Source: Lachnospiraceae bacterium UBA4316
GTDB lineage: Bacteria; Bacillota; Clostridia; Lachnospirales; Lachnospiraceae
DNA length: 16,890 nucleotides
NCBI GenBank assembly: GCA_002394535.1
Contig: DGUG01000114.1
Coordinates: forward strand, 1-16,890
Direction of reading: 5' to 3'
Both the position numbers and the translations under genes were made by a program. Positions 1 through 7,586 of this stretch are shown one piece after another. How positions within the stretch are numbered: position 1 is the first letter of the stretch; every line of letters begins with the position of its first letter. A model generated the notes under the pieces. That model did not search any database, had not been told where the DNA came from, and worked only from the letters and a program-made list of their open reading frames with translations.

Positions 1-1751
1 GAATAGTTTGTGTAATATACGACAAAACCGGGCTTGGCGCCGGAAGGTTTTTTGACTTCTTTTCGCTGAACATAGTCAATCTCGACCTTACCCATACTGC
101 GTCCGCTTGAGTAGTATGCGGCAAGGCTTGCGGCTTCTTCGAATGCCCTGTCGGGAAGCTCTTTTCCTTCGCATTTTACGATCACGTGGCTTCCCGGGAT
201 CTTCTTCGCATGAAACCACCAGTCGCCGGAATTTGCGACCTTGAATGTAAGCTCATCGTTCTGGTAATTGTTCTTGCCCACATATATATGAAAACCATCG
301 GATGATATGAAATGAAACGGACTGCTCTTGGCGGTTCGTTTTTGTTTTGCAAAGCTTTTTCTGCGGATGTATCCGCTGTCTGTAAGCTCGTCCTTTATCT
401 GGGATAGATCCTCTTCGCCGACTGCGATATCAAGGCTTGTCATAACGGAGCGCAGATGCTCTATGTCCGCCCCGGTCTCTTCAAGCTGTGTGCTGACAGC
501 CTCCTTGGTTCTCTTCAGCTTGTTGTATCTGTCGAAGTATTTAACGGAATTTGCCATGGCACTGATCGTAGGATCAAGTGGGATAGTGATGGGCTCGTTA
601 GTGTAGTAGTTGTCACAGGTGATCTTGTCGGCACCTTCCGGTGCACTGTACCCGTAAGTTTGCAGCAGCTCACCGTAAACCTTGTACTTGTCCATCTTCT
701 CCGTATCTTTGAGCTGCTTCTGCTGAAGGTCAAACTTTTTGACGCAGCGCTCAAGTGCGGTGGATACGATTTTGCGAAGGTCAGCGCTTTTCTGGCGTAT
801 CCTTGTGTATTCCTCGCGACCAGCATAATAGGCGATAAGCATTTCAGATACGGTTTTGAATGCCGCATGCTCCATTTGCAGGTACTGGGCAAGCGGGGTT
901 ACTTCGAATTCAACCGGATTACCGTCTTTGTCAACAATAACCGCAGGGTAAAAATCGTTTGCCGCGATGGTGCTGCCCAGTTTATCTATTGCTGCTGATA
1001 GTTTACATAACTCGGATTCGCTAAATGTGTTCGCTCCACGATCCCCGTCAAGACCTGCCTCTTCACAAAGGCTTGCCGCAATGGCAGGAGAGAAACCGGT
1101 GAAGGTTGTGTATAATGATTTTATGAGCGGGATAGGTTTACATAAGTTTGATGTATATTCTTCGGCACCCGGGTTGGAACGGGCTGAGTCGCTCGGATCA
1201 GTACAGTGATTATCGATTGGAAATATGTCTCCTGAAATGTCGAATTTCCCCTCGGTCTTCGGGATGAAATAGCTTCTTCCCGGCAGGACTTCTCTTATGG
1301 AAGATACTGCGGCGCTTACATGCTTGATGCTGTCGATTATCACTCCATCCGGATGTCTGAATATGATATTGGAGTGTTTGCCCATAAGCTCGATGGTAAG
1401 GATCTTACTCTTTACATCGCCCATCTCGTCGAGGTGCTCAATCTCGATCTCAATTATTCTCTCTAATCCCGGCTGGGTGATTGCTGTAATGTGTCCTCCG
1501 GATATGTGCTTGCGAAGAAGCATGCAGAAGTTCGGTGCCTGCATCGGTGCCTGCTTGTTCTCATCGGTTAAGTACACGAAAGGAAGAGAAGCGCCGGCTG
1601 ATATAAGGAGCCGTTCGTTTCTCTCATGTGTTTTTATCGTAAGCATAAGCTCATCGGCTTCGGGCTGTATGATCTTCGATATACGTCCGCCCACAAGGCT
1701 TGTCTGCAATTCGTTTGTCAGTGCTCTGATTGTGATTCCGTCAAGTGCCAT
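1..1751 (-). CDS. rqcH: RqcH/Rqc2 homologue, NFACT-family ribosome quality control protein (3' end outside window)
   Basis: The frame is open without a stop from an ATG at 1751 to the window edge (583 codons), so only a short C-terminal tail is missing for a family of about 570-590 residues. The N-terminus MALDGITIRAL, then GGRISKI (21-27), FCMLLRKH (75-82) and GKHSN (about residue 129) are hallmarks of the NFACT-N domain. A helical coiled-coil middle follows. Near the end WWFHAKKIPGSHVIV and KKPSGAKPGFVVYYTN mark NFACT-R. Family knowledge: RqcH binds stalled 50S-peptidyl-tRNA complexes and recruits tRNA-Ala to add C-terminal alanine tails. The pair equivalent to B. subtilis D97/R98 is E97/R98 here. 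The start is set by family N-termini; the strong Shine-Dalgarno lies too far upstream and belongs to a short leader frame (see 1741-1770). It is transcribed divergently from yicC. Confidence 0.95.
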   Translation of the reverse strand, partial: MALDGITIRALTNELQTSLVGGRISKIIQPEADELMLTIKTHERNERLLISAGASLPFVYLTDENKQAPMQAPNFCMLLRKHISGGHITAITQPGLERIIEIEIEHLDEMGDVKSKILTIELMGKHSNIIFRHPDGVIIDSIKHVSAAVSSIREVLPGRSYFIPKTEGKFDISGDIFPIDNHCTDPSDSARSNPGAEEYTSNLCKPIPLIKSLYTTFTGFSPAIAASLCEEAGLDGDRGANTFSESELCKLSAAIDKLGSTIAANDFYPAVIVDKDGNPVEFEVTPLAQYLQMEHAAFKTVSEMLIAYYAGREEYTRIRQKSADLRKIVSTALERCVKKFDLQQKQLKDTEKMDKYKVYGELLQTYGYSAPEGADKITCDNYYTNEPITIPLDPTISAMANSVKYFDRYNKLKRTKEAVSTQLEETGADIEHLRSVMTSLDIAVGEEDLSQIKDELTDSGYIRRKSFAKQKRTAKSSPFHFISSDGFHIYVGKNNYQNDELTFKVANSGDWWFHAKKIPGSHVIVKCEGKELPDRAFEEAASLAAYYSSGRSMGKVEIDYVQRKEVKKPSGAKPGFVVYYTNY

Positions 1752-1770
1752 GCGATAATCCCCATTTCAT
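1741..1770 (-). CDS. Possible 9-codon leader ORF overlapping the rqcH start
   Basis: On the minus strand GGAGGG (1780-1775) sits 4 nt before an ATG at 1770. This opens a frame encoding MKWGLSHGT and ending in TGA at 1743-1741, overlapping the rqcH start codon (1751-1749) in another frame. The rqcH ATG itself is 23 nt from that Shine-Dalgarno and has only a weak GGGG at 1763-1760. The arrangement would suit termination-reinitiation coupling. No conservation data are available, so translation of the peptide is inference; a poorly placed Shine-Dalgarno is the alternative. Confidence 0.35.
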   Translation of the reverse strand: MKWGLSHGT

Positions 1771-1789
1771 GGGTCCCTCCTATCTGCAT

Positions 1790-1795
1790 ATTCTA
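1790..1795 (-). promoter_or_regulatory. Candidate extended -10 promoter for rqcH
   Basis: Reading the minus strand, TGGTAGAAT gives a TG-n extended -10 with hexamer TAGAAT. The -35 region at 17 bp spacing (TTCCGT) is poor. Transcription would begin near 1783, a few bases before the GGAGGG site. Confidence 0.45.
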
Positions 1796-1809
1796 CCACA
1801 TTACCGGAC

Positions 1810-1838
1810 TTGACGGAAATAATTGCTTTCACTATAAT
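1810..1838 (+). promoter_or_regulatory. Sigma-A type promoter for the yicC operon
   Basis: TTGACG (1810-1815), a 17-bp spacer and a perfect TATAAT (1833-1838) precede yicC. The start of transcription would be near 1845, giving a leader of about 80 nt. The nearest stretch with comparable boxes in the same direction is not until 10182, so this probably drives the whole yicC-greA unit. Confidence 0.75.
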
Positions 1839-1881
1839 ATATGGAGCGCTATTATGCGCATTATGGCATATAATTAACCGG

Positions 1882-1905
1882 GTCAGGTCGATCCTGACGG
1901 GTTTT
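1882..1905 (+). promoter_or_regulatory. Leader hairpin with short T tract before yicC
   Basis: GTCAGG (1882-1887) and CCTGAC (1893-1898) pair perfectly around a 5-nt loop, followed by GGGTTTTG. It lies between the promoter and the yicC ribosome binding site. It resembles a weak attenuator, but the T run is short and offset by GGG, so it may only be a 5' UTR structure. Confidence 0.4.
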
Positions 1906-1924
1906 GATAATTACGAGGTTTATA

Positions 1925-2803
1925 ATGATCAAGAGTATGACCGGCTTCGGCCGTGCCGAATACAGCGATGAAAAACGCAGGATCACGGTTGAGATCAAGG
2001 CTGTAAACCACAGATATCTCGACTGCTCTATTAAGATGCCGAAGAAACTCAGCTTTTTCGAGGCATCAATAAGAACGCTTCTGAAGGACTACATACAGCG
2101 CGGTAAGGTTGATGTATTCATCACTTACGAAGACTATACCGAGAATAACTTAAATCTTAAGTACAACAGGGATATGGCGCGCGCATATTATTCATATCTT
2201 AAGGAGATGGCTGAAGAGTTCGGAATCGAGAATGATGTGAGAGTATCAACACTTTCCAGATATCCGGAAGTGTTCTCGCTTGAAGATGCCGATGTCGATG
2301 AAGATGAGATATGGTCTGATCTTGATAAGGTCATAAGGGAGGCTGCAACGCATTTTGTTGATGCGAGGATCACGGAAGGCGAGAACTTAAAGCGGGATCT
2401 GTGCGACAAGCTTGATACAATGCTTACGTATGTGGCCGATATTGAAAAGAGAGCGCCGCAGATCATCGAAGAATACAAAGCATCCCTGTGTGAAAAGGTG
2501 GCGGATCTTCTTGCGGATTCGAAGATAGACGAGACAAGGATACTCGGTGAAGTTACGCTTTATGCCGACAAGATATGCGTTGATGAAGAAATAGTAAGGC
2601 TTCGCAGTCATATAGGAACTACAAAAGAGATTCTCGAAACGGGCGGGTCGGTAGGCCGTAAGCTTGATTTTATCGCCCAGGAGATGAACAGGGAAGCCAA
2701 CACAATTCTGTCCAAGGCAAATGATCTTGCAACAAGCGATATAGCCATAAACTTAAAGACCGATATCGAAAAGGTACGCGAACAGATTCAGAACATAGAA
2801 TAG
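1925..2803 (+). CDS. yicC: YicC/YloC family endoribonuclease
   Basis: The 292-residue product starts MIKSMTGFGRAEY, the signature N-terminus of the YicC family, and ends with the conserved REQIQNIE tail; QEMNREANTILSKA near the C-terminus is the family's most conserved block (DUF1732 part). The ATG at 1925 is chosen over the in-frame start at 1904 because GAGG (1915-1918) is 6 nt upstream and because the family begins exactly there. YicC proteins are reported as endoribonucleases involved in RNA turnover in E. coli, with YloC the B. subtilis homologue. It is the first gene of a long plus-strand operon; gmk follows after 27 bp. In many Firmicutes remA sits in that gap; it does not here. Confidence 0.93.
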   Translation: MIKSMTGFGRAEYSDEKRRITVEIKAVNHRYLDCSIKMPKKLSFFEASIRTLLKDYIQRGKVDVFITYEDYTENNLNLKYNRDMARAYYSYLKEMAEEFGIENDVRVSTLSRYPEVFSLEDADVDEDEIWSDLDKVIREAATHFVDARITEGENLKRDLCDKLDTMLTYVADIEKRAPQIIEEYKASLCEKVADLLADSKIDETRILGEVTLYADKICVDEEIVRLRSHIGTTKEILETGGSVGRKLDFIAQEMNREANTILSKANDLATSDIAINLKTDIEKVREQIQNIE

Positions 2804-2830
2804 TATGCTGACAGGAGGGCTCCGTCTTTA

Positions 2831-3463
2831 ATGAACGAAAAAGGTATTCTGATCATTTTATCCGGCTTTGCGGGTTCGGGAAAAGGAACCATAATTAAAG
2901 AGCTTCTGAAAAAGTACGATAATTATGCGTTGTCGGTTTCCGCAACCACACGCAAACCGCGGGAAGGCGAGGAAGACGGAGTACACTATTTCTTCAAGAC
3001 AGAAGATGAGTTCAAGGAGATGATCGCAAAGGGCGAGCTTCTCGAATATGCCAACTATGTGGGCAACTACTACGGAACTCCGAGAGCATATGTTAAGGAA
3101 CAGCTTGCAAAGGGCATGAATGTTATCCTTGAGATAGAGACGGAAGGAGCCCTTAACATCAAGCGCGAATATCCCGATGCGGTTCTGATTTTTGTTATGC
3201 CGCCCAGTGTTGAAGAGATACACAACAGATTAAAGGGGCGCGGCACAGAGACTGATGAAGTCATCGACAAGCGGATGAAGAAAGCCGGATTTGAGATAAC
3301 GGTCGTTGACAGATACGATTATCTTATGATAAACGATGTTCTGGAAGAAAGTGTGGAACTGTTCAATTCAATAGTTACCTGCCAGCATATGGCAGTGTCC
3401 AGAAACCGCGATTACATAGAAGATAAGAAGCGTGAATTCGAGGAATACCTTTCGCGTAAATAA
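2831..3463 (+). CDS. gmk: Guanylate kinase
   Basis: A 210-residue protein close to the usual Gmk length. It catalyses ATP-dependent phosphorylation of GMP to GDP and acts in the cytoplasm. The P-loop is SGFAGSGKGT (11-20), with FA in place of the common PS. It is followed by the GMP-binding segment SVSATTRKPREGE, the YANYVGNYYGTP motif and the LEIETEGA block, all typical. The lid arginines are in RLKGRGTE. A strong AGGAGGG (2813-2819) lies 11 nt before the ATG. It lies between yicC and rpoZ, the common Gram-positive order, linking guanine nucleotide supply to transcription genes. Confidence 0.96.
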   Translation: MNEKGILIILSGFAGSGKGTIIKELLKKYDNYALSVSATTRKPREGEEDGVHYFFKTEDEFKEMIAKGELLEYANYVGNYYGTPRAYVKEQLAKGMNVILEIETEGALNIKREYPDAVLIFVMPPSVEEIHNRLKGRGTETDEVIDKRMKKAGFEITVVDRYDYLMINDVLEESVELFNSIVTCQHMAVSRNRDYIEDKKREFEEYLSRK

Positions 3464-3499
3464 TTATTAAGTATATTTTGCAGATAAAGGAGAATGAAA

Positions 3500-3733
3500 A
3501 TGTTACATCCGTCTTACAGTGATCTTATGAAAGTTGCAAACAGTGAGGTTGAGGTGGGGGAGCATCCTGTTGTAAACAGCCGTTATTCCATCGTTATGGC
3601 TACATCCAAGAGAGCCCGCCAGCTTGTTAACGGACGCCCTACAATGGTTAAGGATGCGGACAGCAAGAAGCCTCTTTCGGTTGCCATTGAAGAGCTTGAG
3701 AAGGGCGATATCAAGATTCTCGCTGACGAATAA
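3500..3733 (+). CDS. rpoZ: RNA polymerase omega subunit
   Basis: The product begins MLHPSYSDLMKVAN and contains NSRYSIVMATSKRARQLV and KKPLSVAIEELEKGDI, the conserved omega segments that contact beta-prime. At 77 residues it is of normal Gram-positive length. Two ATGs are in frame; the one at 3494 lies directly against AAGGAG (3487-3492), whereas the one at 3500 has a 7-nt spacing, so 3500 is the likely start. It follows gmk by 36 bp and precedes rimO by 12 bp. Omega assists RNA polymerase assembly and, in some bacteria, (p)ppGpp binding; the latter is not assumed here. Confidence 0.93.
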   Translation: MLHPSYSDLMKVANSEVEVGEHPVVNSRYSIVMATSKRARQLVNGRPTMVKDADSKKPLSVAIEELEKGDIKILADE

Positions 3734-3745
3734 GGAACAAATTTA

Positions 3746-5068
3746 ATGAAACTGCTTCACATCTCGCTCGGCTGCGACAAAAACCTTGTGGACAGTGAGC
3801 ATATGCTCGCGATAATGGCTGATGCGGGTTATGAAATAACCGATGATGAAAATGAAGCGGACGTGATCGTTGTTAACACGTGCTGCTTCATACATGACGC
3901 CAAGCAGGAGAGCATAGATACCGTTTTGGAAATGGCACGCCTTAAGGATAATAAACTTAAGGCTCTTATTGTATGCGGGTGTCTTGCGCAGCGGTACAGG
4001 GATGAGATACAAAAAGAGATTCCCGAAGTCGATGCCGTAATCGGCACAACCGGATGGGAGCAGATTGCAGAGGTAATAGAAAATGTGCTTGCCGCGCGGC
4101 CGGTTAAGAGGGATCGTAAAAGCGCAATTGACGGCAGGAGAATAATCACCACTCCCGGGCATTACGAATACTTGAAGATCGCGGAAGGGTGTGACAAGAA
4201 CTGCACGTACTGCATCATTCCGAAGATAAGGGGACATTACAGATCCGTCCCCATGGAAGAACTTATCAGTCAGGCACAGTACCTTGCCGGGCAGGGGGTA
4301 AAAGAGCTTATCCTGGTTGCCCAGGAGACGACGATATACGGTACAGATCTGTATGGGAGAAAATCATTACCTGAACTTTTATGTAAACTATCAGAAATCG
4401 ACGGTATAGAGTGGATTAGAATATTATACGCATATCCTGAAGAGGTTACGGATGAGCTGATTAATGTTATGTCAACTAATCCGAAAATATGTCATTACAT
4501 CGATATCCCGATCCAGAGCGGTTCCGATTCTGTCCTTAGAAGAATGGGAAGGCGAACCGACCAGAAACAGATAAGAGGCGTAATAGAGAAACTTCGCAGC
4601 AGGATGGATGATATCTGTATCAGGACAACTCTTATTTCCGGATTTCCCGGGGAGACTCAGGAGGATTTCGAAGAGACATACAGATTTGTAAACGAGATGG
4701 AATTTGACAGGCTCGGGGTGTTCACATACTCAGCGGAGGAAGGAACGGCGGCATATGATTTTGAGCCGAAGGTTGATGAGGATGTTGCAAAGAGCCGGAG
4801 GGATGAGCTGTATGAGCTGCAGCAGGCGATCGCCTATGAAGCTGCGGAGCAAATGACCGGAAGAAAGCTGCGTGTTATTGTCGACGGATATCTTCCCGAT
4901 GATGACGTTTATGTTGCAAGAAGCTACAAGGATGCACCGGATATCGACGGACTTGTGTTCGTATATTCGGACAGGGAACTGGTTACCGGAGATATGGTAA
5001 CGGTAGAGATAAAAGATGCCAGAGAATATGATTTAGAAGGGGTGCTTACAGATGAATCTGCCCAATAA
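3746..5068 (+). CDS. rimO: Ribosomal protein S12 methylthiotransferase RimO
   Basis: A 440-residue methylthiotransferase with the three-part layout. The N-terminal UPF0004 domain has cysteines C10, C46/C47 and C77/C79 for one Fe-S cluster. The radical SAM core has C149-x3-C153-x2-C156 (EGCDKNCTYC). The TRAM-like C-terminal domain covers about residues 370-440. The N-terminus LLHISLGCDKNLVDSE and the IIPKIRG segment fit RimO better than MiaB, which modifies tRNA. RimO thiomethylates an aspartate of ribosomal protein S12. Its Shine-Dalgarno AAGGA (3732-3736) overlaps the rpoZ stop codon, and its 3' end overlaps pgsA by 17 bp, both signs of coupled translation. Assignment to RimO over other methylthiotransferases is by sequence feel and could be checked by phylogeny. 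Confidence 0.92.
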   Translation: MKLLHISLGCDKNLVDSEHMLAIMADAGYEITDDENEADVIVVNTCCFIHDAKQESIDTVLEMARLKDNKLKALIVCGCLAQRYRDEIQKEIPEVDAVIGTTGWEQIAEVIENVLAARPVKRDRKSAIDGRRIITTPGHYEYLKIAEGCDKNCTYCIIPKIRGHYRSVPMEELISQAQYLAGQGVKELILVAQETTIYGTDLYGRKSLPELLCKLSEIDGIEWIRILYAYPEEVTDELINVMSTNPKICHYIDIPIQSGSDSVLRRMGRRTDQKQIRGVIEKLRSRMDDICIRTTLISGFPGETQEDFEETYRFVNEMEFDRLGVFTYSAEEGTAAYDFEPKVDEDVAKSRRDELYELQQAIAYEAAEQMTGRKLRVIVDGYLPDDDVYVARSYKDAPDIDGLVFVYSDRELVTGDMVTVEIKDAREYDLEGVLTDESAQ

Positions 5069-5597
5069 ACTTACAGTAATGAGAGCGATAGCGGTGCCGT
5101 TTTTCGTGGTACTTATGCTGATCCCGGTAAACGGGGCTCCCTGCGCGGGATGGTGTAAATGGACTGCGCTTGCGGTGTTTATAATCGCTGCACTTACCGA
5201 CCTTCTGGACGGTAAGATTGCAAGAAAATACCAGCTGATAACAAACTTCGGAAAGTTTATGGACCCCCTTGCGGATAAGCTTCTCGTATGCTCGGCGCTT
5301 ATATGCCTGGTAGAGCTTGAGCGTATACCCGCGTGGGTTGTCATTGTGATAATAGCAAGGGAATTTGTTATAAGCGGAATAAGGCTTGTTGCCGCCGACG
5401 ACGGTGTGGTTATCGCAGCGAGCAAGTGGGGAAAGTTTAAAACTGTTTTCCAGATGATCATGGTAGGCTTTATGATCGGCAACCTTCCGGTGTTCGATGT
5501 TCTGACACAGACACTTATGTGGATTGCACTTGCGCTTACGCTGATCTCGATGGTGGATTATATTATCAAAAACATAAACGTATTCAAGAAACTGTAG
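5052..5597 (+). CDS. pgsA: CDP-diacylglycerol-glycerol-3-phosphate 3-phosphatidyltransferase
   Basis: A 181-residue integral membrane enzyme of the CDP-alcohol phosphotransferase family. The family motif is complete: D50, D53-G54, A57-R58, G67, D71 and D75 in the stretch TDLLDGKIAR through GKFMDPLADK. Start MNLPNKLTVMRAIAVP is typical of PgsA. Hydrophobic segments at about 12-25, 36-50, 78-106 and 135-175 fit a multi-pass protein. It makes phosphatidylglycerolphosphate, the committed step to phosphatidylglycerol and cardiolipin. Its start lies inside rimO (17-bp overlap) with GAAGGGG about 9 nt upstream; the stop is 10 bp before the cinA-type gene, a common Firmicute neighbour. Confidence 0.94.
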   Translation: MNLPNKLTVMRAIAVPFFVVLMLIPVNGAPCAGWCKWTALAVFIIAALTDLLDGKIARKYQLITNFGKFMDPLADKLLVCSALICLVELERIPAWVVIVIIAREFVISGIRLVAADDGVVIAASKWGKFKTVFQMIMVGFMIGNLPVFDVLTQTLMWIALALTLISMVDYIIKNINVFKKL

Positions 5598-5607
5598 GAG
5601 ACGATAC

Positions 5608-6132
5608 ATGGGTGATGTAACATACCGTGATGAATATCCGATAGAGGATGTGGTGGTTGATATCCTTGCGGCGAAGCACCTAACGGTCTCTACCGCAGAA
5701 TCCTGCACGGGAGGACTGCTTGCGGGACGTATCATCAATGTGCCCGGAGCAAGCGATGTCATCGGCGAGGGCTTTATAACATACTCAAACGATGCAAAGA
5801 GAAAATACCTGGGAGTCAGAAAATCAACCCTTAAAAAGTACGGGGCTGTAAGCAAACAGTGTGCAAAGGAAATGGCAAAAGGACTCCTGGATGCGACCAA
5901 AGCCGATGTGGGACTTGTAACTACCGGTATAGCCGGACCGGCCGGAGGCACTGAGGAAAAGCCGGTGGGACTTGTGTATATCGGGTGTAACGTCTGCGGA
6001 AAAATTAAGGTGAAAAAGTATATCTTCGAAGGAGACCGCCGGCAGATAAGAGAAGGTGCGGCCGAAAAAGCACTTGTGCTTTTGAGAAAGTGTTTGACAA
6101 AGTATAAAACAGGGAATGAAAAAAATGAGTGA
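5608..6132 (+). CDS. Stand-alone CinA C-terminal domain protein (nicotinamide-nucleotide amidohydrolase, PncC type)
   Basis: The 174-residue protein corresponds only to the C-terminal CinA/PncC domain; the N-terminal MocF/COG1058 domain of full-length CinA (about 410 residues) is absent. Visible motifs are STAESCTGGLLAGRI with the putative catalytic serine, FITYSNDAKRKYLGV, and TTGIAGPAGGT. Family members deamidate nicotinamide mononucleotide to nicotinic acid mononucleotide in the pyridine nucleotide salvage cycle. GGAG just after the pgsA stop is about 7 nt before the ATG. Its end overlaps the radical SAM gene by 8 bp. The shortened form is natural in many bacteria, so there is no reason to call it broken. 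Confidence 0.9.
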   Translation: MGDVTYRDEYPIEDVVVDILAAKHLTVSTAESCTGGLLAGRIINVPGASDVIGEGFITYSNDAKRKYLGVRKSTLKKYGAVSKQCAKEMAKGLLDATKADVGLVTTGIAGPAGGTEEKPVGLVYIGCNVCGKIKVKKYIFEGDRRQIREGAAEKALVLLRKCLTKYKTGNEKNE

Positions 6133-7582
6133 TAAGAATAAAGTACTTCTGTTCTATCCGCCGGGAATGCTGTTTCAGCGAGGTGAGGACAGATGTCAGC
6201 AAAATATTAAGGACGCTTCGGCTGAGGCTATGCGCGCGTGCAACGACCTGGGATACGGTGCGGCTATCCTCTTGCAGAAAGGTTATGAAGTAAAGCTTCG
6301 CGATTATCAGACCGAAGGGGCTGCCATGGAAGATCTTGAGAGTGATATGGAAAAATATGCTCCGGATCTTATCATGATGAGCATAACCAATACAACGATT
6401 TTTGATGATTTAAAGCTCCTTGCGGATCTGAAGAAAAAGTATGATCCGGTCATTGTAATAAAGGGTGCGCTCTTTTATGATCCCGAGCAGGAACTGCTTG
6501 ATATGCTTGATCTTTCCTGCATAGATTATATGATCGGCGGAGAGGTTGATTTTGCTATAGGGGAGATTGCGGATTATGCTCTTCGCGGCGAAGGTAATCC
6601 GGATGATATACTCTCGATCCTGTATAAAAATCCTGACGGATCGTTCCATCAGACCAAGTTCCACTGCTGGGGAGAAGACCTTGATTCAAGACCTTTCCCG
6701 GCCCGTCAGTTAATGAACAATAAACTGTATGTGCGCCCGGATACGGACGAGCCAATGGCTACGATCCAGACATCCAGAGGATGCCCTTCAGCGTGTGTGT
6801 TCTGCCTGACTCCGGTAATATCAGGCAAATGTGTGAGATTCAGAAGTCCGCAGAATGTAATGGATGAACTGACGGAGTGCTACAATGTTCACGGTATCAG
6901 AAATTTCTTCTTTAAGGCTGATACCTTTACCATTAATCCCGCATGGGTTAAGGAGATGTGTACTCTTATAATCAATTCTCCGCTACACGGAAAGATTGCA
7001 TTTACCGCAAATTCAAGAGTTAACCCGCTTTCGAAGGAAACGCTTGAACTTATGAAGGAGGCCGGGTGCTTTATGGTAGCCTTCGGATTTGAGTCAGGCT
7101 CGGATGAAATGCTGAAGACTCTCAAGAAAGGTACGACCGTTGAGATGAACCTTCGTGCCGCAAAGTGGTGTCATGAGGTGGGCCTTCCCTTCTGGGGATT
7201 CTATGTTATCGGATTTCCATGGGAGACGAAAGAACATATCCTTGAAACAAAGAAAATGATCATGAAACAGAAGCCCGATTTTATCGAAGTGAAGATGGCG
7301 CTTCCGTTCTACGGAACAGAACTGTACAAGGCGGCCAAGGAAATGGACTTAATTGCCGATTCACCTCTTGGGAGCGATTTTTTCCATTCTGCGCTTAAAG
7401 GTACGAAGTACCTGTCACAGGAAGAAGTGGAAAAACTCCGCAAGAAGATAATTCTCGGATTCTATCTGCGTCCGGGTTATATACTGAAGAAAATGGGAGA
7501 GTGCGTAAAGCATCCTTCCGTGTTTGGAAATTATGTGAAATACGGCTTCAAGATGCTGGGGTCACTTATCGGCAGGGATTGA
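6125..7582 (+). CDS. B12-binding-domain radical SAM protein, substrate unknown
   Basis: A 485-residue protein. Residues about 1-150 form a Rossmann-like cobalamin-binding domain (KVLLFYPP start, GYEVKLRDYQ, PDLIMMSI, VIKGALF, YMIGGEVDFAI); no clear DxHxxG motif is seen, as in several class B radical SAM proteins. The radical SAM core has C220-x3-C224-x2-C227 (SRGCPSACVFC) and downstream GFESGSDE and FYVIGFPWET, which resemble SAM-contact strands. The C-terminus is basic and helical. Start 6125 is chosen over 6116 because AGGGA (6111-6115) abuts the first ATG but is 9 nt from the second, giving an ATGAGTGA overlap with the previous stop. Reaction and substrate cannot be told from sequence; methylation or ring chemistry on lipids, cofactors or natural products are known for relatives. 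Confidence 0.85.
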   Translation: MSDKNKVLLFYPPGMLFQRGEDRCQQNIKDASAEAMRACNDLGYGAAILLQKGYEVKLRDYQTEGAAMEDLESDMEKYAPDLIMMSITNTTIFDDLKLLADLKKKYDPVIVIKGALFYDPEQELLDMLDLSCIDYMIGGEVDFAIGEIADYALRGEGNPDDILSILYKNPDGSFHQTKFHCWGEDLDSRPFPARQLMNNKLYVRPDTDEPMATIQTSRGCPSACVFCLTPVISGKCVRFRSPQNVMDELTECYNVHGIRNFFFKADTFTINPAWVKEMCTLIINSPLHGKIAFTANSRVNPLSKETLELMKEAGCFMVAFGFESGSDEMLKTLKKGTTVEMNLRAAKWCHEVGLPFWGFYVIGFPWETKEHILETKKMIMKQKPDFIEVKMALPFYGTELYKAAKEMDLIADSPLGSDFFHSALKGTKYLSQEEVEKLRKKIILGFYLRPGYILKKMGECVKHPSVFGNYVKYGFKMLGSLIGRD

Positions 7583-7586
7583 GGCA

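Noticed and set aside
456..998. Long plus-strand open frame opposite rqcH
   Set aside because: It is antisense to a clearly coding NFACT frame, has no recognisable product, and no promoter or ribosome binding site fits it.
1297..1758. Plus-strand 153-codon open frame opposite the rqcH 5' end
   Set aside because: Shadow of the NFACT-N coding sequence; translation is low-complexity Ser/Ile/Cys-rich and unlike a real protein.
5046..5951. 301-codon minus-strand frame across pgsA and the cinA-type gene
   Set aside because: Both genes on the plus strand have complete family motifs and ribosome binding sites; the antisense product has none.
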